Shown one piece after another: positions 35,598 through 47,381 of a stretch of 64,000 nt of DNA. This stretch comes from Sophora flavescens (taxonomy: Eukaryota > Streptophyta > Magnoliopsida > Fabales > Fabaceae). The position numbers were made by a program, and so were the translations under genes. The stretch lies in the NCBI GenBank assembly GCA_030762895.1, contig CM061064.1, forward strand, positions 242,207,909 to 242,271,908, written 5' to 3'. The notes beneath the pieces were generated by a model that searched no databases, was not told where the DNA came from, and worked only from the letters and a program-made list of their open reading frames with translations. The number at the start of each line of letters is the position of its first letter. The stretch's first letter is position 1.

Positions 35598-37844
35598 AGA
35601 GCTATGTTGTTTGGCACAATTAATGATTTTCCAGTCTACGGTAATCTGTCAGGATATAGCATCAAGGGTCAATGTGCATGCCCTATATGTGAAGAGGGTA
35701 CGGATTGGATGCGGTTAGAACATTGTAAGAAGAATGTCTTTCTTGGGCATCATAGATTTTTGCATCCAAGTCATCATTACCGGTGGTGGAGAAAGACGTT
35801 CAATGGGAACTCGGAAGAAGGTAGAGCTCCTTCACCGTTGACGGGTGATCAACTTTTTGAAAAGGTAAAGGATTTGAATATCCAATTCGGTAAACCTTTT
35901 GCGAGAGATATTGTCACAAGAGGGTGGAAGAAAAGGTTGATTTTCTTTGATTTGCCATATTGGAAATCATTATATGTAAGACATTTCCTCTATGTGATGC
36001 ACGTTGAAAAAAATATCTGTGATAGTGTCATTGGTACGTTACTCAATGTGCCAGGGAAGACTAAAGATGGCATCAATGCAAGGTTGGACTTGGTTAGTAT
36101 GGGAATAAGAAGAGAATTGGGACCGACGAAGAAGGGTAAAAGTACATATCTTCCTCCGGCTGCTTACACTCTATCTAGAAAAGAAAAAACTGTTTTTTGT
36201 AAGTTTCTTGACGGAGTTAAGGTTCCGGAAGGGTACTCTTCAAACATTAGGAACCTCGTATCGATGAAAGATCTCAAGTTAAAAGGTCTAAAGTCCCACG
36301 ATTGTCATGTTCTCATGGAGCAGTTGATACCCATTGGTATACGGTCTATTTTACCTAACAAAGTGCGGGGGGCCTTAACTAAACTATGTTTCTTCTTCAA
36401 GGCAATTTGCAGCAAAGTGATTGACCCTGGGAAGTTGCCATCATTGCAAAGAGAAATTGTTGTGACTTTATGCGAGCTTGAGATGTACTTTCCACCTTCA
36501 TTCTTTGACATAATGGTTCATCTAACCATTCACCTTGTTAGAGAGACACAACTGTGTGGGCCAGCTTATATGAGATGGATGTACCCGATTGAGCGTTATA
36601 TGAAGATATTAAAAGGGTATGTGAAAAACCGATCACGACCAGAAGGTTGTATTATTGAACGGTATATTGTCGAAGAAGCTGCTGAATTCTGTACCGAATA
36701 CCTATCCAATGTTGATTCTATAGGGCTGCCAAAGTCTCGTCACACATGGAGAATGATGGGGCAAGGAATTACTGGAACTGAAATAGTGACTATATCAAGG
36801 ACAGAATGGGAGCAAGCACACTTATATGTTCTGCACAATGCCGATGAGGTTGAGCCATATGTTGAAAAACACAAGGACATGCTTAAGAGTTTGTATCCAA
36901 ATAAGAATCAAAAATGGCTAACTGGAGAACACAATCATTGTTTTATAACGTGGCTAAGAGATAACATTTTTGCAGAGTTGACTGAAAATGCTACTTCAGT
37001 TTCAAATAGATTGAGATGGTTAGCCAAAGGTCCAAGTTTGCATGTCTTCTCTTACCACGGTTATCAAATTAATGGGTACACATTCTATACAAAAGAACAA
37101 GATTGTCGGAGTACAATGCAAAACAGTGGTGTGACTCTTGTAGCTCAGTCGATGCATATCTCAAGTGCCAAAGACAGAAACCCGATATATGCAAATATGT
37201 CATACTTCGGCGTCATTGAACGCATATGGGAGTTGGATTACACAAAGTTTAAGGTTGGTGTGTTTGGTTGTAAGTGGGTTGACAATAATAACGGTGTTCA
37301 GATTGATGAGTCAGGGTTTATGCAGGTGGATCTAAATAGGGTGGGGTATAAAGATGAGCCTTTTATATTAGCATCTTAAGCTCAACAAGTGTTCTATGTC
37401 ACTGATCCATCTGATATGAAAAGGTCTATTGTTCTTTTGACTAACAAAATAATTACTAAGATTGATGATCAAGACCATGGAGATGTTGATATTGAAGATG
37501 ATCCTTTCGTCGGGACATTACAATCACTTGAGATTGATCCAACTAGGGATGATGGTATGTATATGAGAGATGATCATGATGAGGGGCTTTTGGTCAATCC
37601 ACCATTTTGTACTAATAAAGGACAAACAAATCTCAATCCAATGAAGAAAAAAAAAAGGTTGACTTAAACATGTATGTAGTGTTTGTGTTTAAATGAACTT
37701 TCTGATCCTTTTATATTATAGTTAGCATCTTCCGGTGATGATAGTGTTGATTTTGTTATCAATTGTTGTTTTATATTTTGCATCAATTAATATTATATTA
37801 ATGTCCATTGATGTTTTACTTGTGTTTAATATTTTTGTAGGTAA

Positions 37845-40800
37845 ATGGCATCTTCAAGTAATTCTAGTGCTGCCAAAGTGACGAGACATGGGCTAACAGT
37901 TATGAAGGCGGTCATCCGCGCTAGGAGTAAAGGACAAAAATTTGAGGTAATTTACTTACTTACTAATCTAAGGATTTCATAATGTTGTTTGATATCTAGA
38001 TTTAATTACTTTATTATTTTTATTAGGTTGAATGGAATTATTTGGACCAACCAATTCGTGCTAATGGAAAAATATTGAAGAGTTACATTGGGGCCGTTGT
38101 TCGGCAAACGATCCCAATTATTTGTTCTAATTGGAAGGATGAAGCTTTGGATGCTTTCAAAGAGAGCATATGGAATGATGTATAGGTAATTGTTAAAATT
38201 TATGAATTATATTGTAAACTATGTAAACATACTTACTTTGACACGTTGTTTATATTGTTTTGCAGATGTCTTATAATGTTGATGAATCTCGGAAAAAATT
38301 TGTACTTCAGGAAGTTGGTAACCTACATAGGGCATTCAGAACTAGATTGACCAAAAAATTTCTAATAGATGCTAACGGGAGTATCATAGAGGAACCTCCA
38401 TCACAATATCCACACATATCAAGGGATGAGTGGATAGATTTTATAGCAATACGCACAGGAGATGCACGATTCCTGGTATGTTTAATATCACGTTAGTCCT
38501 TATAATTATATGTATACGTACATATGACATTAACCATGTATTAATATTACTTATATGTGTATGAATAGAAATTAAGCAATGAAAATCGCAACAGAGCGTT
38601 AGATCCTGCATGCCCTTACAAAGCATCACGTAAGGGGTATGCTGACATTGAGGATGAATTGGTATGTATATATATATTTAACTGCATGTGTGGTAAATAT
38701 GACTTTTAAACTGTTTGGTTAATATATATTATCTCAATATACAGATACAGGAGGCGGGGCCAGAAGTTAAGAAAATTAAACGCCATATTGTGTGGAGGAA
38801 AGCCCGCGAGAACAAGGCGGGTGTAATTGACAACAAAAATACGCAGAACGTGTGGAATAAATGTGTTAGTAGACTAACGTTTACATTTTCATTTGTTATT
38901 TTCTTATGACAATATATAATAATTTTAACATTTGCATTTTACCAATAACTATGTGTCAGGAGGAACTGTCACAGTCTGCAATAGAGGGAGAGATACAAGA
39001 TTTTGGTCGCCAGGATATTCTTGCTAAAGCCCTAGGTGTGCCAGAGAACCCTGGTCGTGTTAGGGGTGTGGGTTTTGGCGTCTCTCAAAAGACTACTTCC
39101 CACCTGAAGGTCGTGCAAAACATAACTCTGAAACGAAAAGGTGGGAGACATTGGTGTCTCAACTCTCAGAAAGATTGAACATTTTGGAAGATAAGCTGAA
39201 AAAAAAGGAGGATGAGGAGAGGCAGGCTAATTTCACAGCCCCAGCAAGCGTCAAAGATAGTTGCACTCTACCATCTGCCATCAAGCTTCCAGAGGTAATG
39301 CATGCCTTTTTTTTACTAGTATTGCATTCGCAGTTAAATACATTCAATTGGATGCGTTAATTCACAGCTTATTCATCTATCATTGGATTAGGGCGTCAAC
39401 TCATGTCAGCTATATTTATCAACCCCAAACTATCGTATGGTTGGTATGGGTAAAGTATACAATGAGCCGGGTGTTACACTGCACACTGGACCAGTACCCC
39501 TTAACCATGTGAAAGTTGGAGTTGATGTTGCAACTGAGGGGGATGAGCCATTGCCGATACCTATCGATGGTGCAGATGTAATGACAATAAGAGATGCAAT
39601 AGGTACTTATGTGGCATGGCCAATTGATCTCGTGGTTGTAATTAATATGGTATGTAATTGCATTTTTCCACCTTTTCATATACGGCGTATATTTATTACA
39701 TTAGTTGATCACTAACTGGCATATTGAAATGCAAAATTTCCAGGCACCTGCAAAATCTAAAGGCAAAGGCAGAGTGTCTGAATATACAAAGGAGTCAATT
39801 ACAACCCCAGAAAATAAAGGAGGCAACTCTGAGGCCAACCCTCCTACAGTTGGTTCAACTAACATTTCTCTGGAATATTTGAATTTTCTTAAAATACATG
39901 AACGAAAGAATATGAAAAATGATGACCAATTGGACATAGAGATAGAACAAAATATTTTTGGTCAGCATATCATTGAAATGATCAATACTGAAAATATCAG
40001 AGAAATTGTAAATCATGAATGGGTATCTGCCTTCGTTATTTCCGTATATATCAGGTACTAAATCAGGCTTAAAGTGTACAATATTTTTTTAGTCTTTCCA
40101 TTTAAATATTGATGTCATTGGTGTAATCCATTTTTATATTTTAATTGAAGGTATTTGTATGAAGAATTGTTGCTTCCAAAGGAAAGAACGAGGAGGTTTC
40201 TGTTCTTGTCCCCACACCAAACAAATACATACGGCTACTTCGGGAGGGATTCACAGACAACGTATATAGCTGACCGGTTTGCAACTACAGAAAGAGAATA
40301 TCAGCCCTTGTTTTTAGCACCGTGCAATGTTGGGTGAGTCACTTATCCTATAGGACTTAATTCACAATAATGAATTATATAAAAGTTGAGGTGCTTAGGA
40401 TTTGTTATCTCAACATTTTTGTAGGAATCATTGGGTGCTGTGCACGATAAATATTGTTGAAGAGATTATTTACTATCTGGATTCCTTGAATGTTGATCCT
40501 AGGAATCGCCCAGAATTAAAGAATTTGTTCAATAAGTAAGCATGCTTTTATATTTCTGATTTTCTATGATTCTATCGAATGGTTTCCATGGTAGATACAT
40601 GTTGCAAGTTGTCATGGTCCTAATGTGCTTGTGATTTTTGACATTAGAATAACTGTGTTGAATTGACATATACTGGGTTGTGGCTGTTGTCGTTCAAAAT
40701 AAAAAAAAAAAGCATGCGTGTGTTTGTGATGATTGAAAATATGTTTCTTAATGAAGTCTGTTTGATTTTGTGATTAGTGCTTTGCAAGTTTATCGCACAA

Positions 40801-41573
40801 ATATCGGAGCTAAGGTGCCGCATTTAAAGGCAACCAACATTAAATGGATTCAGATAGAGGTATATTTGCAAAAACTTAATGCGCAATTAGATAAAAAAAC
40901 TATATTGATTTACTATTTTATTTTTTATAGTGCCCAATACAACCCAACAGTACAGATTGTGGGTACTATGTCATGCGTTTCATGAAGGAAACAATCTTGC
41001 AGAACAAGGTTAAAATACCAATGGCGGTATGTTGTTTACTTAGCTTTTAACTGTGACTCTTCAAATGTTTTAGCAATTGTAACTTAATTTATTTAATTTT
41101 TAGACTAAACCCCCAATTTGGTCCCTGAGAAAAACACTCGGGTCTGAAATAGTCCCTAACCAAAAAAAACTATCCGTTTAGTCCTTAAGAATGTATTTCC
41201 GGGACAGATTAGTCCTTCTGTCACAAATTAGTCCCTAACAATTTTTAAGTGATACCAGTAAAGTCCCTAAGAAACATGACCGTGAGCCAAATTAGTCCCT
41301 ATTAACATGCACTAAACATGATAGAAACACTACAAAATATGACAGAAGGACTAATCTGTCCCGGAAATACATTCTTAAGGACTAAACGGATAGTTTTTTT
41401 TGGTTAGGGACTATTTCAGACCCGAGTGTTTTTCTCAGGGACCAAATTGGGGGTTTAGTCTAATTTTTATGTCGCAGTACTTCCCTGGCTTCAAATGCTC
41501 CACATACTCCACTGCTCAACTATCTGAAGTCAAGGAAGATTGGTGTCGCTATATTGTTGAAAAGTTTATTTGA
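37845..41573 (+). pseudogene. CACTA second gene: transposase_24-like N-part with C-terminal Ulp1/C48 protease
   Basis: Thirteen exons with GT-AG borders: 37845-37946, 38027-38185, 38266-38475, 38569-38661, 38745-38864, 38960-39294, 39392-39649, 39744-40054, 40151-40333, 40425-40535, 40778-40859, 40931-41026, 41478-41573. The N-part resembles proteins carried by plant CACTA elements (GVSQK...YFPPEGR, coiled coil LSERLNILEDKLKKKEDEE). Exon 7 carries SCQLYLSTPNYRMVGMGKVY and PIDGADVMTIRDAIGTYVAW, like the DUF8039-type module. The C-terminal part is a SUMO-protease fold with His in NHWVL (40429), Asp in YYLDSLN (40480), Gln in IQPNSTD (40940) and Cys in DCGYYVMRF (40958). Defects: TAG at 38183 (CAG to TAG, last codon of exon 2) and a one-base loss near 39092. 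The protease exons themselves are open. Confidence 0.85.
41103..41460. mobile_element. MITE with long inverted repeats and 9-bp duplication (Mutator type)
   Basis: 358 bp whose ends, GACTAAACCCCCAATTTGG... and the reverse complement at 41440-41460, extend as long inverted repeats of about 130 bp. TAATTTTTA at 41094-41102 is repeated at 41461-41469. Long TIRs with a 9-bp duplication fit Mutator-like MITEs. It lies in the last intron of the protease gene, close to the acceptor TCGCAG|TACTTC, and leaves the exons intact. Confidence 0.85.
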
Positions 41574-42518
41574 TTATGTCAAATTGATCACAGTAGTTGC
41601 AGCAATACTCATTGGTATGTGAATAATGCTTTAGATTCCTAACTAGAGATCCACATCAATAGTAGTTTCTCTTTATCTATATCCTCAGATTGATAAAAGT
41701 TCAAATCTTACTTATTATTTCTGTTATTCTTCTTCGTCAACAAAGTAATGCATGTTACACATGAAGGTATCTCTGCTGCATTTCAGTATCGTAGAGCTGT
41801 GGTACATTTTTCAATAGTGCCAGAAATCTTATTGTCCTTTGTTTAAGCTATGTGCATTTATTGGGATATTATCCTTCCAATTTTATTATAGCATGTCTTC
41901 ATATTCAGATTTGGTTTTCTCTTGGTTCCAGTTAAATGACCATTCCACATTTTATAGCTTTAGCTCTCCAATCCACATCTTTGATTTGTGCATGGTCAGA
42001 TATCATACATTAAAATGTTTCATAACGTCTATGATGAGTAAAAACTGATGAATGGAAATATGTCATGTCTGTTAATGATGAAAACTATTTTGAGCCAGCA
42101 CCTATCAGCTTAAATTGTAGGTTAAATTGGTTATTGGGTTATTTTAGCCTCTTTGATGCAGCTTTTAGAATTTCGAGTTTTGTTATATTGATAAACTCTA
42201 TGCAAGGTCTTGGTGTTGGATAAAACAACTCTTTAGCACCTGATCTAACAACTTAAGTTTTGAAGTTGAATTAGTTCTTGACACTATCAATACATTATCG
42301 ATATAAGGTTGTAGGTTCAGATCACCAGTGGGAAGACTGCTAATCCATGTGGGTTTTCAAGTATAACAGATACTCTCTATCTCTGTGGCTTCTGGATTGT
42401 GGTACTTGTAAGTTACACAATCACTCTCTTTTCATTCCAAGCCACAAAAATGTGCATTTCCTAAGGGTATTTGATTATTGCCCCCTGCTGTTTTTTTTTT
42501 TTTTTTTGTGGTTGCAAG
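41574..42518 (+). other. Non-coding sequence between protease gene and LRR fragment
   Basis: AT-rich with no supported frame. It includes an 18-T run before the first LRR exon. Part of it probably came with the captured receptor-kinase gene as intron, and part is the 3' UTR of the protease gene. The border is not visible. Confidence 0.4.
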
Positions 42519-42928
42519 TGATGTGAAAAACAATAGCTTGATTGGAAGTATTCCTGAAAACATAGGCAACTGTACTGCCTTCCAGGTCCTGTATGTAATC
42601 CAACCGAATGTCGGACTTTTCTATACCTTGTCTTGTATTATTTGTAACCTCTTTAATGTCCTCCCTTGATTTCAGGGATTTATCCTACAACCAGCTAACT
42701 GGAGAGATGCCATACAATATTGGATTTTTGCAAGTAGCAACCTTTTATTTGTTGCATGATCATTTATAACCTATTTCAATTTTTAATAAGAAGGATATTT
42801 GGTATTCCACTTTCCTTCTCTGGGAATTTCTTGATGGATTTGTTTGATTTTTTTAGGTCATTGCAAGGCAATAAACTCTCTGGGCATATTCCGTCTATGA
42901 TCGGTCTCATGCAAGCACTTGCTGTCTT
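42519..42928 (+). pseudogene. Captured three-exon LRR fragment, ERECTA-type receptor kinase
   Basis: Three consecutive exons of 72, 69 and 72 bp (42519-42590, 42676-42744, 42857-42928), all in the same phase and each one LRR: DVKNNSLIGSIPENIGNCTA, then DLSYNQLTGEMPYNIGFLQV, then SLQGNKLSGHIPSMIGLMQA. Wording, order and one-repeat-per-exon structure match the mid-ectodomain of ERECTA/ERL receptor kinases as I remember them. Introns are retained, so the capture was at DNA level. The donor of exon 2 is lost (TTTTATTT instead of GT). No signal peptide, kinase domain or other LRRs are present. It lies between the protease gene and the right terminus, same orientation. Confidence 0.85.
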
Positions 42929-43289
42929 GTAATTAAGCATTGTTAGTTAGCAGTTTCTAAAACAAATTTAATGAAGTTTCATTGTTGACTTGAGTTTTTG
43001 GATGATTGGGAAGCTTTAATATTATGAATCAGTTGCTTCTATAATCTGTATATGATCAGTGTGGCTGAAATATATGAAGTTTGCGGATTCCCTTATATAC
43101 TTGGCTCCTTATTTTTTTCTCCCTAATTTTATGCATCTTTTTGCATACATATTTACTTTAGAAGTATAGTGGAAGCAAGGGAACATTTGTATTGACAGCA
43201 ACAATTGTGGTTTTTTTGGTGATGTAGTTCAATATGCAGGAATGGAGGTAAAAGTTAAGAAATATGTAAAATTAAAAAAAAAAAAAAAG
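42929..43289 (+). other. Non-coding tail after the LRR fragment
   Basis: It continues as intron-like sequence from the donor GTAATT at 42929. It ends with an A run at about 43273-43287 that abuts the sub-terminal repeats. No gene. Confidence 0.5.
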
Positions 43290-43536
43290 GAATAGATAGC
43301 GTTTGTATTGTTATCTAAAGGCAGACTTTAGATAGCGTTTTCGTGTACAAACGCTATCTAAAGTCTGACTTTAGATAGCGTTTCCGTGTACAAACGCTAT
43401 CTAAAGTCACCTATTAATAGCACTTCCTAAATGCTATCTTTGCTAACGAGTTTTAACAGCGGTGGCATAGATAGCGGTTACAAACGCTATTAAAAGGCAT
43501 ATGGAAACGCTATCTAAAGTCTAATCTGTTGTAGTG
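43290..43536. repeat. CACTA right terminus and sub-terminal repeats
   Basis: Repeated GATAGCGTTT/AAACGCTATC motifs in both orientations, including a tandem pair (about 43319-43407) of TTTAGATAGCGTTT..GTGTACAAACGCTATCTAAAG. The perfect TIR complement ends at 43536. Confidence 0.85.
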
Positions 43537-43960
43537 TGACCTGTGTGATTAAAAAAACCATCCTTATCAATTAAAATTGATTGATCTTAAATGAGTCTGG
43601 AGAAAGGTTTAAAGTCCAAAGTTCAAATTAAAGTTAATCAAAGATTTTTTTTACGTTTTCCTTAATTTTTAAATTTTTTTCCTAATAATTTTTTTTGCTA
43701 ATACTTTTTTTTTGAATTTATTTGTATACACTAACATTGTAAAGTTTTTTTTACACTGTCAACCAATCATAAATTGGCAAACAGTAAAAGTAGAGTTGTC
43801 ATGTTCTTGATGTTTTAATTTCTATATACTCATATTGTAATGTATATATAATTTAATATTTTTTATTTATATATTTATATATTTTTTAATATTTTTCGGT
43901 TCCAACCGAATCAAACCAAACCAATTTTAATTGGTTCGAATATTGTTATTCACTTTTTAA

Positions 43961-44007
<47 letters not shown>

Positions 44008-44856
44008 TATTTTTAGCCAGGAAAGGTAGCAAAGCTACCCTGTTCTTCGAAAAAGTTTAGGGTCGTTAAACTCAAACCAATAATTCGATGAATTTGAAAA
44101 TCCGAATCAACCAAATAAATTGGTTCCTTTTTTATGAACGGCTTAGAATTGAACCAAACTCAATGGTCATTAATTCGGTTATTTTGGAACCGAACCAATT
44201 ACTATATTTTAATATTCAATATGTATATCACTTTATCAATTAAAAACTTTTCTTGTTCTGTTCCTGTAACAGCAGAATGAGTTGTCAACCGGTAGATTAT
44301 TTTGAATTATTTAAATTTATTTATATATTTTTTAAACATATATTCTTTATAATATATATTTTTTAAATTTTATTTTTTCTAGAATTAGTTTTTTTTTCTA
44401 ATTTACTTTTTTTAAATGATTTTTTAAAAATATTTTTGTTTTCTAATTAATTTTATTTTTATAATTATTATTTTCCTATTTTTCTTTAAATATTTTTTTA
44501 TAATTTTTTCAAATATATTTTTCCTAATTTTTGTTATTTTTTTAAATATATATTTTTTATAACTAATTTATATTTTTTTATAATTAATTTTATTTTTCTA
44601 ATTTTATAAAATCTATTTTTTCATAAATATTTTTTTCCAAATTTTTTTAAATATATTTTTTCATAAATTTTTTTCTAATTATTTTTGGTTTAATTTTTTT
44701 TTAACTTACTTTTTCCTTTTAAAATATTTTTCTATAATTAATTTTTTTACGTTTTCCTTAAGTTTTTAAAAAAATATCCTGATATATGTTCTTGATGTTT
44801 TAATTTTTATATACTTATATTTTAATGTGTATATAATTTAATAGTTTAAAATTTAA

Positions 44857-44895
<39 letters not shown>

Positions 44896-47381
44896 TTTTT
44901 CAGTTCGAATCGAATCAAACAAAACCAATTTTAATTGGTTCATATATTATTATTGACTTTTTAAAGTTTATAATTTTTTTTTGTTTTTAAATAATTTTAG
45001 CCAGGAAAGGTAGCAAAGCTATAGTGTTCTTTGAAAAAGTTTAGAATCGTAAGACTCGAACCAATAATTCGATGAATTTGAAAATCTGAAACAATCAATT
45101 AAATTGGTGCTTTTTTTTCTTTTTTGTGCATGACTCCGAATTGAACCAAACCCAATTGTCATTAATTTTGTTATTTTGGAATCGAACCAATTACAATATT
45201 TTAATATTTATATTTTTTTAATATTCAATATGTATATCACTTTATCAATTAATAACTTTTCTTCTACTGTTTCTGTAACAGTAGAAGGAGTTGTCATCCA
45301 GTGGATTATTTTGGAATATTTTAATTTATTAATTTATTTTTTAAACATATATTCTTTATAATATTTTTTCTAAAATTTAATTTTTTTTCCGAATGATGTT
45401 TTTTTCTAATTTGCATTTTTTAAATGATTTTATAAAATATTTTTGTTTTCTAATTAATTTTATTTTTCTAATTTTTTTTGAATATTTTTCTAATTATTAT
45501 TTTCCTATTTTATAAAATATTTTTATATAATTTTTCAAAATATTTTTTCCTAATTTTTTTTTTAATTTTTTACATATAAATATTTTATAATTAATTTACA
45601 TTTTTTATAATTATTTTTATAATCTATTTTTTCCTAATTATTTTTTTCCTAATTTTTTTAAAAATATTTTTTTCATTAATTTTTTTTCTAATTATTTTTA
45701 TTTTAATTGTTTTTTAATTTACTTTTTCCTTTTAAAATATTTTTTCATAATTAATTTTTTAAATTATTATTATCTGAAATTTTTTTTAAGTTTTCCTTAA
45801 GTTTTTTTAAAAAATTCCTAATAATTTTTTTCTTGCTAATACTTTCTTTTTTGAATTTATCTGTATATACTGACAGTGTAAGGTTTTTTTACACTGTTAA
45901 CCAATAATAAATTGGCAAACAGTAAAAGTAGAGTTGTCGTGTTCTTGATGTTTTAATTTTTGTATACTTATATTTTAATCTATATATAATTTAATAGTTT
46001 AAATTTTAATATTTTATAGATTTTTTATTTATATATATATATTAATATTTTCCGGTTCGAATCGAATCAAACTAAACCAATTTTAATTGGCTCGGATATT
46101 GTTATTGACTTTTTCAAGTTTATAATTTTTTTTTTGTTTTTAAATATTTTTAGCCAGGAAAGGTAGCAAAGCTACAGTGTTCTTCGAAAAAGTTTAGGAT
46201 CGTAAGACTCGAACCAATAATTGGATGAATTTGAAAATCCGAAACAACCAATTAAATTGGTTCTTTTTTTCTTTTTTGTGCACGATTCCGAATTGAACCA
46301 AACCCAATGGTCATTAATTCGGTTATTTTGGAACCGAACCAATTACAATATTTTGATATTTATATATATTTTAATATTCAATATGTATATCACTTTATCA
46401 ATTAACAACTTTTCTTCTACTGCTCCTGTAATTATAGAAGGAGTTGTCAACTCGGAGATTATTTTGGATAATTTGAATTTATTTCTTTAATTTTTAAACA
46501 TATATTATTTATAATATTTATTTAAATATTCATTTTTTACTGCTCCAAATTGAACCAAATCCAATGGTCTTAAATTCGGTTATTTTTGAACCAAACCAAT
46601 TACTATTTTTTAATATTTATATATTTTAGTATTCAATATGTATATCACTTTGTCAATTAACAACTTTTCTTCTACCGTTCCTGTAACAGTAGAATGAGTT
46701 GTCAACTGGTGGGTTATTTTGGATTATTTAAATTTATTTATTTATTTTTTAAATATATATTCTTTATAATATTTTTTAAAAAAATTATTTTTTTCCCGAA
46801 TTAGTTTTTTCTAGTTTACTTTTGTTAAAATGTTTATTTTTATAATTGATTTTTTTTAAAAAAATTGTTTTCTAATTAATTTTATTTTTCTAATTTTTTT
46901 GAATATTTTTTTCTAATTATTATTTTCCTATTTTTAAAATATTTTTTATATACTTTTCTACTTTTTTTTATTTTGTTTTCGATTTTTTTTCCTAATTTAT
47001 TTTTTATTTTTCTAATATCTGTATTGACATAAATAGAGGCAAAATTATTCATAATTTGTATTTTTTTTCTATATCATTCCCTTTGTTTTTTCTATTTTAA
47101 ATAATAAATCTATATCTATACAAATTAATACGGGGAAATACTGATTTTAGTGTAGCACAATGGTGCAAGCCACATTTCAAGTGATTAATTTTTTTATTAT
47201 TATTTTTTTCTTTCTAAAATTTATATATTTTTTTGTTTTAAAGTAAACCGGTAAAGGTACAATATTTTGGGAGTCAAACACAACAATATCTGAATTGATA
47301 TAAATAGAGGTAGAGCTATTTATATTTTCTAATCTATTTTTTCTACATCCTTGCCTTTGTTTTTCTATTTTAAATAATAAA
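43537..47381. repeat. AT-rich tandem sub-repeats, unit 2
   Basis: The counterpart of 18840-22683. Copies start near 43697 and 45833. The middle copy (about 44780) is shortened, lacking the TGACAATGTAAAG inverted-repeat part. A (TA)n run is at 43967-44002. Short ORFs only; no gene supported. Confidence 0.8.

Larger units (their letters stand above)
32837..37667 (+). pseudogene. CACTA TNP2-type transposase, broken
   Basis: It would cut and paste the element. The N-terminus from ATG 32837 carries the transposase-associated domain (cysteine/histidine pattern with CPCLDCC, ending CWTKHGE, residues about 3-77). The Transposase_21 core follows: FRNEYASLKMCPKCNASRYK, SEDSKHLTWHEDER, ATDGFNPHGVQSS and PGNDIDVYLIPLIEDL, then after the inserted LTR AMLFGTINDFPVYGNLSGYS. 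DUF4218 is at about 36316-36726 and DUF4216 at about 37110-37376. Defects: a deletion with frame change at about 33556, TGA at 33697 where NLR is expected (CGA to TGA), a 1.6-kb solo LTR at 33972-35597, and TAA at 37377 where relatives have Gln (CAA to TAA). Without the LTR plus its duplication (1631 bp) the frames on both sides join exactly. Confidence 0.9.
29713..43536 (+). mobile_element. CACTA (En/Spm) DNA transposon, 13.8 kb, with captured gene fragments
   Basis: The perfect terminal inverted repeat is CACTACAACAGATTAGAC at 29713-29730 and its complement at 43519-43536. Sub-terminal palindromic repeats lie inside both ends. Contents in order: leader, ARM-repeat gene fragment, TNP2 transposase (broken), 13-exon gene with C48 protease domain, and LRR gene fragment. 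The host sequence continues across the element: unit 1 and unit 3 read AAAGTAAGTGACCTGTG. The flanks TAA (left) and TGA (right) do not form an exact 3-bp duplication, and one G is missing relative to the empty sites. The broken transposase means any movement would need a relative supplying enzyme. Confidence 0.95.

Noticed and set aside
37389..37667. Separate 92-codon gene after the transposase
   Set aside because: It is the same frame as the transposase after the TAA at 37377 and completes its C-terminus.
39151..39360. Independent 69-codon coiled-coil gene
   Set aside because: It is the 3' half of exon 6 of the CACTA protease gene after a one-base frameshift.
45176..46490. Repeated short ORFs in the AT-rich sub-repeats (also 20431, 21506, 57678, 58797 and 59963)
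   Set aside because: Low-complexity sequence; the ORFs follow the sub-repeat and have differing ends in each copy.
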